51,658 nt of DNA from an uncultured Burkholderiales bacterium (GTDB lineage Bacteria > Pseudomonadota > Gammaproteobacteria > Burkholderiales > Burkholderiaceae_C): positions 1 through 51,658 of the forward strand of contig CAIZHQ010000009.1 of assembly GCA_903932865.1 (NCBI GenBank), in the 5' to 3' direction. The translations under genes were made by a program, and so were the position numbers. The notes beneath the pieces are model-generated. The model saw only the letters and a list, made by a program, of their open reading frames with translations. It was not told where the DNA came from and searched no databases. How positions within the stretch are numbered: the first letter of the stretch is position 1; each line of letters begins with the position of its first letter. This document shows, one piece after another, positions 1-8,130 of this stretch.

Positions 1-1
1 C

Positions 2-2083
2 ACCGTCACCATCAACCCCAGCGCAGACCTGCAGGCCAACAGCAGCTACCACGTCTTGCTCGCCTCGGGCGTGATCAAAGACCTCGCGGGCAACAACTAC
101 GCCGGCATCACCACCAACACCACGCTGAACTTCAGCACCCCGGACACCACAGCGCCAATTGTCATTACCTTCAGCCCCGCAGATGAAGCCACCGGGGCAG
201 CCATCGGTGCCAACATCGTGGTCACTTTCAGCGAAGCCATCCAGCGGGGCACGGGCTCCATCGTGCTCAAGAACGCAGCCAACACGGTGATCGCCACCTA
301 TGACGCAGCCACCAGCGCCAACCTGAGCATCTCGGACAGAACGCTGACCATCAACCCGACGGCCGACCTGAGTTACAGCACCGGCTACAAGGTCGAGTTT
401 GCAACAGGCAGCATCAAGGACTCTGTCGGCAACAACTATGCTGGCACCACCTCGTACAACTTCACCACCGGCGCTTCAACGGCCAACACAACGCCATCGA
501 CTACCCCTGCTGTGTCGGTTGTGACGCTTGCCAATCAAATTTTGATTGATGGATTAATGGGTGATTACAAATGGTCTGCTGGTGGCAACAGTCAAACCAC
601 CATTACATATAGCTTTCCATGGACGCAAGGCAGCAGCACTTTTGCAGGACCAAATGGTTCCAATTATTCATCGGAAAATGAACACAATGCCACAACCAGA
701 TACAGCTTCAATTCAAATCACATAACTGCAGCAACTGAAGCGCTCAGTGAATGGTCCAATGTTGCAAATATTAATTTTGTTAAAGTTGATGACAATTCGA
801 CTTCGGCAGGCACATTAAGATTTGCATTTTCAAGCGTAGTGAATGGCCAAGCTTGGGGGTGGGCATACATGCCTTGGGGATATTGGCCAAATTCTGGTGA
901 CATTTGGATTGCTTCAAACTATTACTCAGCAACCGACTGGAACCCTGGCGATTACAATTACATGGCATTGATGCATGAAATTGGCCATGCAATAGGATTG
1001 AAGCACTCTTTCGAAGCACCTGTTGTATTGCCTTCCAGCGTCGAAAATAGACTGTACACCATCATGTCGTACACCGATCCGGCTAAAAATATTTGGCCCA
1101 TCGCTCAATATGTCAATGGCGTGGGCAGTTGGTTAAGTTATTCCATTGATCCGGAAACACCAATGGTATTGGATATATTGGCAATTCAATATCTCTATGG
1201 TGTCAATTATAATTACAGATCGGGCAATGATGTTTACACGTTTGATCCACTCAAGCCATTTTTCAAAACCATATGGGATGGTGGCGGGGTTGACACAATA
1301 TCGATACAAAATTTCTCAACGGATTGTAAAATTGATCTGACGGCAGGGTCATATTCATCGCTTAAGTATATTTATCCTGCGGGCAGCAATAGGGGCGGGG
1401 CCACCGTGACGTATGACGGCACCAACAATCTAGGAATCGCCTACAACTGCACCATTGAGAATGTCATTGGTGGCTCTGGTAAAGATCAGATCATTGGCAA
1501 TTCTGTTTCCAACGATCTCTCAGGTGGTGCGGGCGATGACTCCATTCAAGGGGGTGAGGGCAATGACACCGTGAGCGGAGGCTCGGGAAACGATTCCATC
1601 AACCTGACAGAGGCGACTTCGGCCACAGATGTCGTCATCTTCTCAGGCGGAACCGGCACGACTGGCACCGTTGCACGTGTCACTTCCCTGGGTCTCGACA
1701 CCATCACCGCCATCAATCTGGGAACGAACACCACGGTCGTTGATCAGTTGCAGTTTTCTGCAGCCGATTTCGGCATTGCAGCGGGCGCAGCAACACGCGG
1801 TTCTTCGATGGCCATCAGTGGCGTCACAGCTGCCAACAGCGATGGCAACCTCTATATCCTCACGACGGCGCCAGCGGCGACTGTTGTAGATCTCAATGGC
1901 ACCCACAGTGCCAACAGCGGTGCGATCGTGTGCGTGGGCGCTGCAACGGGGACGGCGGGGGTCTCTGTTTGGTTCACCACCAACGAGGGTGCATTCAGTT
2001 TAGCCAACTCGGTACAAATTGCCACCCTTGTCGGGGTGAACACGGCCAATCTCAATGCAACAGACTTCGCGTTTATCCCCTGA
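2..2083 (+). CDS. Serralysin-like RTX metalloprotease with Ig-like domains (5' end outside window)
   Basis: The reading frame is open from base 2, so the gene begins before the window; a TTG at 56 is internal. The visible part starts with the end of one SbsA/Big_5-type Ig-like domain and a complete second one (about bases 150-470, ending in GNNYAG and FTTG). A zinc protease domain follows: HEIGHAIGLKH (about 973-1005) matches HExxHxxGxxH of M10/serralysin peptidases, and IMSY (about 1061-1072) is the Met-turn. RTX nonapeptides (GGAGDDSIQGGEGND type, about 1470-1600) bind Ca2+, and a C-terminal module of about 150 residues follows. Known for the family: secretion by a type I system using an uncleaved C-terminal signal. 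Inference: a secreted or surface-retained protease. No ABC/MFP exporter genes are nearby. The protease part is much richer in A+T than both flanking parts of the same gene. Confidence 0.85.
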   Translation, partial: TVTINPSADLQANSSYHVLLASGVIKDLAGNNYAGITTNTTLNFSTPDTTAPIVITFSPADEATGAAIGANIVVTFSEAIQRGTGSIVLKNAANTVIATYDAATSANLSISDRTLTINPTADLSYSTGYKVEFATGSIKDSVGNNYAGTTSYNFTTGASTANTTPSTTPAVSVVTLANQILIDGLMGDYKWSAGGNSQTTITYSFPWTQGSSTFAGPNGSNYSSENEHNATTRYSFNSNHITAATEALSEWSNVANINFVKVDDNSTSAGTLRFAFSSVVNGQAWGWAYMPWGYWPNSGDIWIASNYYSATDWNPGDYNYMALMHEIGHAIGLKHSFEAPVVLPSSVENRLYTIMSYTDPAKNIWPIAQYVNGVGSWLSYSIDPETPMVLDILAIQYLYGVNYNYRSGNDVYTFDPLKPFFKTIWDGGGVDTISIQNFSTDCKIDLTAGSYSSLKYIYPAGSNRGGATVTYDGTNNLGIAYNCTIENVIGGSGKDQIIGNSVSNDLSGGAGDDSIQGGEGNDTVSGGSGNDSINLTEATSATDVVIFSGGTGTTGTVARVTSLGLDTITAINLGTNTTVVDQLQFSAADFGIAAGAATRGSSMAISGVTAANSDGNLYILTTAPAATVVDLNGTHSANSGAIVCVGAATGTAGVSVWFTTNEGAFSLANSVQIATLVGVNTANLNATDFAFIP

Positions 2084-2256
2084 GCATGCTGACAGCGCAT
2101 GGCCATTGGCGAAAGTTGACTTGCTGGTTGAACATGCGTCCAGAAATTGTTCAAGAGGGTGGCTTTAAACCCCACGATGTCTGCCCACGATACTGGCCTT
2201 GAAACTCAAAACCCCATTGCGCACATGCGTGGTGTCAGCAAGCTGATTGTTTGCGA

Positions 2257-3126
2257 TCAGCTTTTTCGCAAGCGCATGAATGCGAACATCCCCATCAAGC
2301 TGGCCATCAAGATCATGACCCACTTGCTGAGTGTCGGGATTTGGGTTGTGCCGATCGTGAAGAATTCGCCAAATGAGAAGTTTGCGTTGGCAATCGAAGC
2401 ACCAAAGGTCGCCGTGATTTCTGTGGTGTTGTCTTGCGTCAGATCTGCATATCTCACCACCACACCAGCCCCAGTGCCAACAATCCCATTGGCATTGTTT
2501 GTCAGGCTTGATTCATGGATCGTGACGTTCGCATTGGTGCCCGCCACAGACAAACCATTGCCACATCCGGTCAAATCAACATTCATGAGATCAACTTTGA
2601 CAGGGGTTGAGGCTTGAATTTCAAGACAACTTTGCCAGTAGCCGTTGATCTTGACGTTTTCAATTCTGACACTCCGTGCAGAAACAATCCGAATGCCAAT
2701 CCGATTGGAACCTGACAAACCGTTGAGTACCAGATTGCGCAAAATCACAATGGCGTTTGGCCCGGCATTGATGGTGATGGCATCCAGATTGAGGTTGTTG
2801 AGTGGGCCCATCGTGGCGATATGGAGTGCGCCACCATCAATGGACACCGACTGATTGATGATCAAAGCGGTAGCTGTCGTCGGATCATTGGCATCGACCA
2901 CATCGAATTCACCCGAATCCAAAGCATTGATTTCGCCTGAATCCGCTGTGTTCAGTAGTGCACCCATGAACGTTTTGCAGGGCGCTGTTCGTGTGCATGG
3001 GTTGGTGTCTTGCCCTACCCCTGCAACCCATGTTGTAAGTTCTTGGGCAAAAATTGACGCACTGGCCAGGCTCAGCACTGCCAACAAAACCATCCTCACG
3101 CATTGAGCGCAAAATTGACTGCGCAT
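2257..3126 (-). CDS. Right-handed beta-helix protein with IPTL-CTERM sorting tail
   Basis: The 289-residue protein has an N-terminal signal peptide ending near ASIFAQ, then the TWVAGVGQDTNPCTRTAPCKTF block and a repetitive beta-strand region with pectin-lyase-like helix periodicity (INAGPNAIVILRNLVLNG and similar). It ends in IPTLSKW, a hydrophobic helix and RLRKS, the pattern of the IPTLxxWG-CTERM tail. In known systems such tails are processed by an exosortase (XrtH), and the protein is exported to the surface. No exosortase gene is in the window. The ATG at 3126 was chosen; a TTG at 3135 overlaps the stop of the upstream paralogue. The stop of that paralogue lies only 5 bp before this ATG, so the two genes are probably co-transcribed. 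Substrate or partner is unknown. Confidence 0.75.
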   Translation of the reverse strand: MRSQFCAQCVRMVLLAVLSLASASIFAQELTTWVAGVGQDTNPCTRTAPCKTFMGALLNTADSGEINALDSGEFDVVDANDPTTATALIINQSVSIDGGALHIATMGPLNNLNLDAITINAGPNAIVILRNLVLNGLSGSNRIGIRIVSARSVRIENVKINGYWQSCLEIQASTPVKVDLMNVDLTGCGNGLSVAGTNANVTIHESSLTNNANGIVGTGAGVVVRYADLTQDNTTEITATFGASIANANFSFGEFFTIGTTQIPTLSKWVMILMASLMGMFAFMRLRKS

Positions 3127-3131
3127 TTTGA

Positions 3132-3890
3132 TCAACGTGATGAGTAAGTCAGTGTGGGGGCGCCGTCCGTCCCGTTGCCAATGAGTCTGTTGTTTGAATA
3201 AGAGCCGATGTTGGCATTGTTCAAAATTTGTAACCCGATCAGGTTATCGACCAGCGTTGAATTCGAAAGACGTACCAATGTGTTCGACTGATCAGCACTG
3301 ATGGCGGCGGCGCTGTTGAGCACCATTCTGGAACGCTCAACCGTGACTTTGGGGCCAAATGCCCCGCCTGCAAACAAACCATTCCCACAGTTGCTGAGAG
3401 CCGAGTCGATGACAAGAATTTTTGTCCCACTGTTGCTGGGTTGAATTCCTACACAGTTCGCACTGAAACGATCGATGCGCACATTCTGTAAGCGCAAACT
3501 TTTTCCAGAATTGAATCGAATCCCATCAATCCCACTGCCTACCCCGTTGATGGACAGATTACGAATGATCACTTCATCTCCTGCACCCGCGTTGATCGTG
3601 ATCCCATTGGTGCCTGACACCAAAATGCTTGATATTTGTCCGCCGCCATCAATCGTGATGGCTTTGGTGATGGTGACGCCACCAAAGCCTCCGGGGTCGA
3701 GCGCATCGATTTCACCACCCGCAGCTGTTTTTGAAATAGCACCAGCAAATGTTTTGCAAGGGGCGGTCCGACTGCAAGGATTGGCATCATCACCAACCCC
3801 AGAGACCCAAGTCCTTGTGGCTTGAGCTTGCGCGGGCGCAAATGTGCACAAGGCTGCAACTGAAAATACGGCGCAAAAAATATATTTCAT
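3132..3890 (-). CDS. Right-handed beta-helix protein, tail-less paralogue
   Basis: The 252-residue protein has a clear signal peptide (MKYIFCAVFSVAALC, cleavage after AQA near residue 22). It shares the block TWVSGVGDDANPCSRTAPCKTF with the next gene and has a parallel beta-helix-like repeat region (ITINAGAGDEVIIRNLSING, SGKSLRLQNVRI, SNSTLVDN). Unlike its downstream paralogue it stops at LTYSSR without an IPTL tail. It is probably secreted or periplasmic. It is the first gene of a likely two-gene unit. The 60 bases upstream are rich in A+T and include a TATAAA, but no good -35 was seen. Function is not known; the family is widespread in proteobacteria as secreted beta-helix proteins. Confidence 0.75.
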   Translation of the reverse strand: MKYIFCAVFSVAALCTFAPAQAQATRTWVSGVGDDANPCSRTAPCKTFAGAISKTAAGGEIDALDPGGFGGVTITKAITIDGGGQISSILVSGTNGITINAGAGDEVIIRNLSINGVGSGIDGIRFNSGKSLRLQNVRIDRFSANCVGIQPSNSGTKILVIDSALSNCGNGLFAGGAFGPKVTVERSRMVLNSAAAISADQSNTLVRLSNSTLVDNLIGLQILNNANIGSYSNNRLIGNGTDGAPTLTYSSR

Positions 3891-3949
3891 TTGATTTAAT
3901 CTGAAAATCTCAATTTATAGTAACAGATTTAAAGAAAATATCAGTTGTC

Positions 3950-4154
3950 TTGACCCCGGCACCCGGTACCGTCGGCATGCCGAATTTGCTGCTCGTTTTG
4001 CCCTGATCAGCTGTGCGGGCACAACGCCCGACGCATTGTTCGGGTGCTCAGAATTGTGGTCATCAAACCATTTCGGCAGCTGCGCCATCACCGTTGGTGA
4101 GTCCGTCCGAACCGCCTGTTGGTCGAGGTTCTCACACCACCGCTTCAGTCCATC
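3950..4154 (-). pseudogene. IS3-family transposase OrfB remnant (C-terminal end)
   Basis: One minus-strand frame reads ...SPTVMAQLPKWFDDHN followed by SEHPNNASG, which resembles the C-terminal part of IS3-family OrfB (typical form: QLPxWFxxYNexHPHxaLgyrSP). It is closed upstream by a stop near 4155, and the conserved HPHxAL/SPREF part is eroded. No catalytic DDE residues, OrfA or terminal inverted repeats can be seen. The rest of the gene-free stretch 3891-4378 gave nothing recognisable; a second minus frame (about 4162-4235) is open for some 24 codons but was not identified. The match is short, so confidence is moderate. Confidence 0.45.
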
Positions 4155-4378
4155 TCAACATCAACACACACCGCTGCTCTTGAAGGCCACTTTGCCTTCG
4201 TGCTTTTTCGTGCCGGCGGGCTTTTCACCCTGCCCGTACAGTTACCAGCGCTGAGGACATCGCCATGTCCATGGCCATATTCCTGTTCATTCGTTGAGGC
4301 AATGCCCAAGGGAATGTGTTTCAAGGCGCTCAGTCACGGCATGCCCATTGGTACATCCATGCAGGGACCATGGGCAAC

Positions 4379-4406
4379 AAAAAACCCACCGAAGTGGGTT
4401 TTTTGT
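4379..4406 (-). terminator. Rho-independent terminator of the IPT/TIG gene
   Basis: The stem AAAACCCAC / GTGGGTTTT (4381-4389 with 4394-4402) has a 4-base loop. It is flanked by A runs on the left and T runs on the right, so it can work in both directions. It lies 24 bp past the stop of the gene that ends at 4430. Confidence 0.85.
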
Positions 4407-4429
4407 GAGAAAGCCTATGGCATTCGCCA

Positions 4430-4873
4430 TCATGAACGCCGATGGCGCACAAAGGCCAACAACCCCATCAAGCTGGCCATCAAGATCATGGCCCATTCAG
4501 ACAATGTAGGGATTGGGGCGGCTGCAGATGCGGCAGGAACGACATACGTAAACAACGTGTTTTCCGCACTGATGCCCGTCAGTGTGGTGACCACCACGCT
4601 GGCGGTGCCCGGAGTGCCGTGGTGCCGTGGTGGCGTGGTGCAAGTGGCAGTGGTGCTGTTGATCACGGTGAATGCCGTACAGGCCACACCGCCCACGGTG
4701 ATGCTTGTTGCTCCGGTAAGGTTGCTGCCCGTGAGGGTGATCGGCGTGCCGCCCAAGGTGGTGCCACTGGCGGGCGAGATCGCGGTGATCGTCGGTGCTC
4801 CTACCCCTTGCGCATGGCCAACAGTCAGGTAGAACATGAAGGCGATGGGTGCGAAAATTTTCAATGGATTCAT
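4430..4873 (-). CDS. IPT/TIG-domain protein with IPTL-CTERM tail
   Basis: The 147-residue protein has a signal peptide (MNPLKIFAPIAFMFYL, cleavage near GHAQ), a single IPT/TIG immunoglobulin-like domain (PTITAISPASGTTLGGTPITLTG, with two cysteines in ACTAF and ATC) and the tail IPTLSEWAMILMASLMG + RHRRS. It was started at the ATG at 4873 because GAGG lies 9 bases before it; a GTG 24 bases upstream is possible. The IPT domain contains a small insert (RHHGTPGT) encoded by imperfect GTGCCGTGG-type repeats near 4614-4640. IPT/TIG domains are usually carbohydrate- or protein-binding modules of exported proteins; a role as a small surface adhesin or matrix protein is inference. Confidence 0.75.
   Translation of the reverse strand: MNPLKIFAPIAFMFYLTVGHAQGVGAPTITAISPASGTTLGGTPITLTGSNLTGATSITVGGVACTAFTVINSTTATCTTPPRHHGTPGTASVVVTTLTGISAENTLFTYVVPAASAAAPIPTLSEWAMILMASLMGLLAFVRHRRS
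4456..4500 (-). repeat. 45-bp IPTL-tail DNA repeat, copy 1
   Basis: The same 45 bases (beginning CCAACAACCCCATCAAG on the plus strand) occur without change at 5247-5291, 6614-6658 and 13414-13458. They encode the IPTL-CTERM transmembrane part. A diverged form lies at the 3' end of the gene 2257-3126. Confidence 0.9.
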
Positions 4874-5220
4874 GTTCAAATGCCTCAAAATGATCACTAA
4901 AATATAATCATATCAAATCTGAGTGCTCATTTTTACTTGCATTGACCAACTTGTCGTGAGGGCACGTTCGACCTCGTTGGGCGATCAGTACCCCGGTTAC
5001 AAACAACCACTGAGAAAATCACTTTTTAAAAAATGCCAACACAATTCAGTGTTTTGCTAGGCACTGAACGGCGCCGCTTGCAGAACTCATGCAGGGGTGG
5101 GCACAGGGTCAGTCCAGACTCCCGATGAGCAAAAAAAAAGGGCCTCGCATAGAGGCCCTATTAAAAATTGTGTGAAAACAGCCGTTGAAATTTTGCTTCT
5201 AAGACTGCTCAACTTTGACA
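4874..5220. other. Gene-free stretch
   Basis: No convincing coding frame was found. The first 60 bases after 4873 are rich in A+T (AATATAATCATATC) and probably hold the promoter of the IPT/TIG gene. The right part holds the terminator of the next gene at 5131-5160. Nothing else was recognised. Confidence 0.5.
5131..5160 (-). terminator. Rho-independent terminator of the YVTN gene 5221-6444
   Basis: The stem GGGCCTC / GAGGCCC (5140-5146 with 5152-5158) has a 5-base loop. On the minus strand it is followed by a run of nine T (5131-5139). It is about 60 bp past the stop codon. Confidence 0.9.
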
Positions 5221-6444
5221 TCAACGGCGGCGCAAGCGCACAAAAGCCAACAACCCCATCAAGCTGGCCATCAAGATCATGGCCCATTCAGACAAAGTAG
5301 GGATCGGGGCGGCTGCAGAGGTGGGGGGAACTACAGGAGCGAATGAAATCACCGAAACATTATTGGTATTTCTGTTCGCCATGTACGCTTGACTACCATC
5401 TGGTTTGAATGCAATGACGCCAGATGCATCCAAGATAAGAGGATCGCCAATTCCATCACCTCCAGCAAAGGTACCGATAACGGTATTGGTTGCTGTATCA
5501 ATGACCGAGAAGGTCTGGTCTGCAGAGTTGACCACAATTGCTTTAAGGCCATCGGGACTGAAAGCGATGCCCGAAGGATCGCTACCGACAGCAAAGGTAG
5601 AGCTGACGGTATTGTTCGCTGTATTGATCACCTTGACGGTAAAGTCAGATGAGTCCATCACGTACGCTTTGTTCTCTGTGGGACTGATGACGATTTTTCT
5701 TGGATCAGTGCCGACGGGAATGTTGGTGACGATGGTGAGGTAACCGGGTGAAGTGGGATCTGTATCAATGACCGTGATGTCCGGGGTGCCGCTGGTCACC
5801 ACATACGCCCTGCTGCCATTCGAATTAAAGACTATGGAACGGGGAAATGAGCCGACGGGAAAGGTGCTGACGACGGTATGGTAAGTGGGTGAAGAGCTGA
5901 CTGTATCAATGACCGAGATGGTTCCGGCTGTATCGTTCACCACATACGCTTGACTCCCATCTGGTCTGAAGGCTATGTCAGTGGGCGTGGTGCCAACGGG
6001 AATCGTGGCCGAGACGGTGTCCGTGGCTGTATCAATGACCTGAATGGTATTGACAATATTATTCACCACATACGCCTTACTCCCGTCAGGACTGAAGGCG
6101 ATGGCAACAGGCGCGGTGTCGACAGTGATGGTGCTGGTGACGGTATTGGTGGATGTATTGATGACAGAGATGCCACTTATCGTACCAATGAAACCGATTC
6201 CAGTCCCCACATATGCTTTACCCCCCAAAGGGCTGAAGGCGACGGCAATAGGATAGACGCCGACGCCAATGGTCCCGATGATCGTCTGCGCTTGCAGGGG
6301 TGCGGACAGACAACTCCCTATCGCGGCAAGGCACACCATGCTCTTGAAAAGAGCACTTGTTGTCGTCGACAAGGCCCCCAGCCGTTGCAAGACGACTTGG
6401 ATTGCGGCCGAGTATGACTTTCCTGCAGTTGGTAAAAGTTTCAT
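5221..6444 (-). CDS. YVTN seven-bladed beta-propeller protein with IPTL-CTERM tail
   Basis: The 407-residue protein has a long N-terminal leader whose hydrophobic core is SMVCLAAIGSCLSAPLQAQ (cleavage near residue 53). Seven repeats of about 42-50 residues follow, of the form PxxIAFSPDGSKAYVVN...VIDTATNTV, which gives a single seven-bladed YVTN/NHL-type propeller. It ends with IPTLSEWAMILMASLMG and RLRRR. Blades 3 and 4 carry 4-5 extra residues (DTVSSSPTYHTV, DTDPTSPGYLTI). The ATG at 6444 is preceded by AAGACTCATC, close to the AAGACTCCTATC before the propeller gene at 13388, which supports both starts. It is probably surface-exposed; ligand unknown. It is a paralogue of the neighbour 6588-7739. 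Confidence 0.8.
   Translation of the reverse strand: MKLLPTAGKSYSAAIQVVLQRLGALSTTTSALFKSMVCLAAIGSCLSAPLQAQTIIGTIGVGVYPIAVAFSPLGGKAYVGTGIGFIGTISGISVINTSTNTVTSTITVDTAPVAIAFSPDGSKAYVVNNIVNTIQVIDTATDTVSATIPVGTTPTDIAFRPDGSQAYVVNDTAGTISVIDTVSSSPTYHTVVSTFPVGSFPRSIVFNSNGSRAYVVTSGTPDITVIDTDPTSPGYLTIVTNIPVGTDPRKIVISPTENKAYVMDSSDFTVKVINTANNTVSSTFAVGSDPSGIAFSPDGLKAIVVNSADQTFSVIDTATNTVIGTFAGGDGIGDPLILDASGVIAFKPDGSQAYMANRNTNNVSVISFAPVVPPTSAAAPIPTLSEWAMILMASLMGLLAFVRLRRR
5244..5355 (-). repeat. 112-bp perfect repeat, copy 1 (includes the 45-bp tail repeat)
   Basis: Identical base for base to 6611-6722. It spans the codons for the end of blade 7 (the ISFAP region), the linker VVPPTSAAAP and the IPTL tail. 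Confidence 0.9.
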
Positions 6445-6587
6445 GATGAGTCTTATAAAAATGAAAGCGTCCCAAAATTTTTTTGATGCGCACTGGAGTG
6501 CAGCTTAACCTATCACCTGTTGGGCTAACTCCTATTTATATTTCTGAAAATTCCTGACTTTTCATGAAAGGCTGCGCAACTTTGACA

Positions 6588-7739
6588 TCAATAGCGGCGT
6601 AAGCGCACACAAGCCAACAACCCCATCAAGCTGGCCATCAAGATCATGGCCCATTCAGACAAAGTAGGGATCGGGGCGGCTGCAGAGGTGGGGGGAACTA
6701 CAGGAGCGAATGAAATCACCGAGACGTTATTGGTGATCGTGTTCGTCACATACGCTTTCAAACCATTGGGACTGAAGGCAACGCCAACAGGTCCTCCGCC
6801 GACTGGAATGGTGCTGATGACGGTATCGGCGGCTGTATCAATGACCGAAAAGGTCGCGTCACCGTGGTTGACCACGTACGCCCTGGTTCCATCAGGGCTG
6901 AAAGACACACCTTTAGGATCAGTGCCGACAACAAAGGTGCCGATGACGGTATCTGTGGCTGTTCCTATCACCGTGACGGTACCGCCAACGTTCGTCACAT
7001 ACGCTTTCAACCCGTCGCGACTGAAGGCAACCCTAACAGGTTGTGAGATGGCTGCAATGCTGCCGACAACGGTATCGGTGGCTGTATCAATGACTACGAC
7101 GGTATTGTCACGATCATTGATGACATACGCTCTGGTTCCATCAGGACTGAATGCAACGTCACGAAGACCACGTGAGAGGTTGATGGTGCCGATGACATTG
7201 CCCAGTGCAGCATCAATCACCGTGAGGATACCGTCATCGTAGCTCGGCACATACGCTTTACCCACTGTGGGACTGATGGCAATAGAAAAAGCATTTTGTG
7301 CGCCGACGACGATGGTGTGGACGATGGTATTCGTTGCTGTATCAATGACCGAGACGGCACCGTCGTTACGGTTGACCACATACGCTCGACTTCCATCTGT
7401 CAGCAAGCCTATGGCCAAAGGTCCTCCGATGACGGTAATGGTGTCGATGACGGTATCGGTGGCTGTATCGATGACTGAGACGGTATCGTCACCAAAGTTT
7501 GGCACATAGGCACGACTCCCACCAGGACTGAAGGCTACAGTGTTTGGATTGCTGCCAACGCCAATGGTGCTGGTGACAGTTTGCGCATGCAGGGGTGCTG
7601 ACAGACAACTCCCTATGACGGCAAGGCACCCCATGCTCTTGAAAAGTGAACTGGCCGTCGTCGCCAAAGACCTCAGCCATTTCATGGCAGTTGGGTATGC
7701 GGCAAAGCGTGGGGTTTCAGCGGTTGATTGAAGTGGCAT
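6588..7739 (-). CDS. YVTN seven-bladed beta-propeller protein with IPTL-CTERM tail
   Basis: The 383-residue protein has the same plan as its neighbour: an N-terminal leader with hydrophobic core SMGCLAVIGSCLSAPLHAQ, seven YVTN repeats (for example VAFSPDGTRAYVINDRDNTVVVIDTATDTV), the linker VVPPTSAAAP and the tail IPTLSEWAMILMASLMG + RLRRY. Blade 3 is the most diverged (IAISPTVGKAYVPSYDDG). The ATG at 7739 has AGGA ten bases before it; a later ATG (7685, MKWLRS) would give a more compact signal peptide and is a real alternative. The gene is separated from the upstream propeller paralogue 5221-6444 by 143 bp. No terminator was seen between them, so read-through into the downstream gene is possible. 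Confidence 0.8.
   Translation of the reverse strand: MPLQSTAETPRFAAYPTAMKWLRSLATTASSLFKSMGCLAVIGSCLSAPLHAQTVTSTIGVGSNPNTVAFSPGGSRAYVPNFGDDTVSVIDTATDTVIDTITVIGGPLAIGLLTDGSRAYVVNRNDGAVSVIDTATNTIVHTIVVGAQNAFSIAISPTVGKAYVPSYDDGILTVIDAALGNVIGTINLSRGLRDVAFSPDGTRAYVINDRDNTVVVIDTATDTVVGSIAAISQPVRVAFSRDGLKAYVTNVGGTVTVIGTATDTVIGTFVVGTDPKGVSFSPDGTRAYVVNHGDATFSVIDTAADTVISTIPVGGGPVGVAFSPNGLKAYVTNTITNNVSVISFAPVVPPTSAAAPIPTLSEWAMILMASLMGLLACVRLRRY
6611..6722 (-). repeat. 112-bp perfect repeat, copy 2
   Basis: Identical to 5244-5355; the neighbouring sequence on both sides is similar but no longer identical. Confidence 0.9.
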
Positions 7740-8130
7740 TGCCCATTGATCCTAAAAAAATCGCCCTTGGTGTGAACATTCAGATGCGCGCCTGAGAACA
7801 ATTCGGTCTGCCAAGCACTGTGCAAACACCGTTAGACATGCGTGCAACTGCAGCGTGGTGAAAGTCAGAAAACGTAATTATAGTATTATTTCCAAATTTT
7901 TCAATAAACCTTTGAATGGTTTATTGGGAGTCAATCACGCAACCGATGTCTTGTGCATACCGCAAAAAATCAAATTCATCACGCCCTGCAACAATGTGCG
8001 CATCATGCAGACGGTGCATCCGTTCGCATCAAAAGACCACCGCGGCAAAAAAACCTGCAGTCGCGGTGAGGGTGCGTCGGGTGTCGAGGACGGCACGGGC
8101 TGGGACGGGTTTCATGTCTTTGACTGGGTT
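7740..8130. other. Gene-free stretch
   Basis: No frame with believable codon use, RNA gene or clear terminator was seen. An A+T-rich segment (about 7870-7920) may be promoter sequence for the propeller genes, but no consensus pair was found. Confidence 0.4.

Noticed and set aside
2241..2262. Inverted repeat AGCTGAT / ATCAGCT at the end of the tailed beta-helix gene
   Set aside because: Short A+T-rich stem that overlaps the stop codon and has no T run on either side; not a credible terminator.
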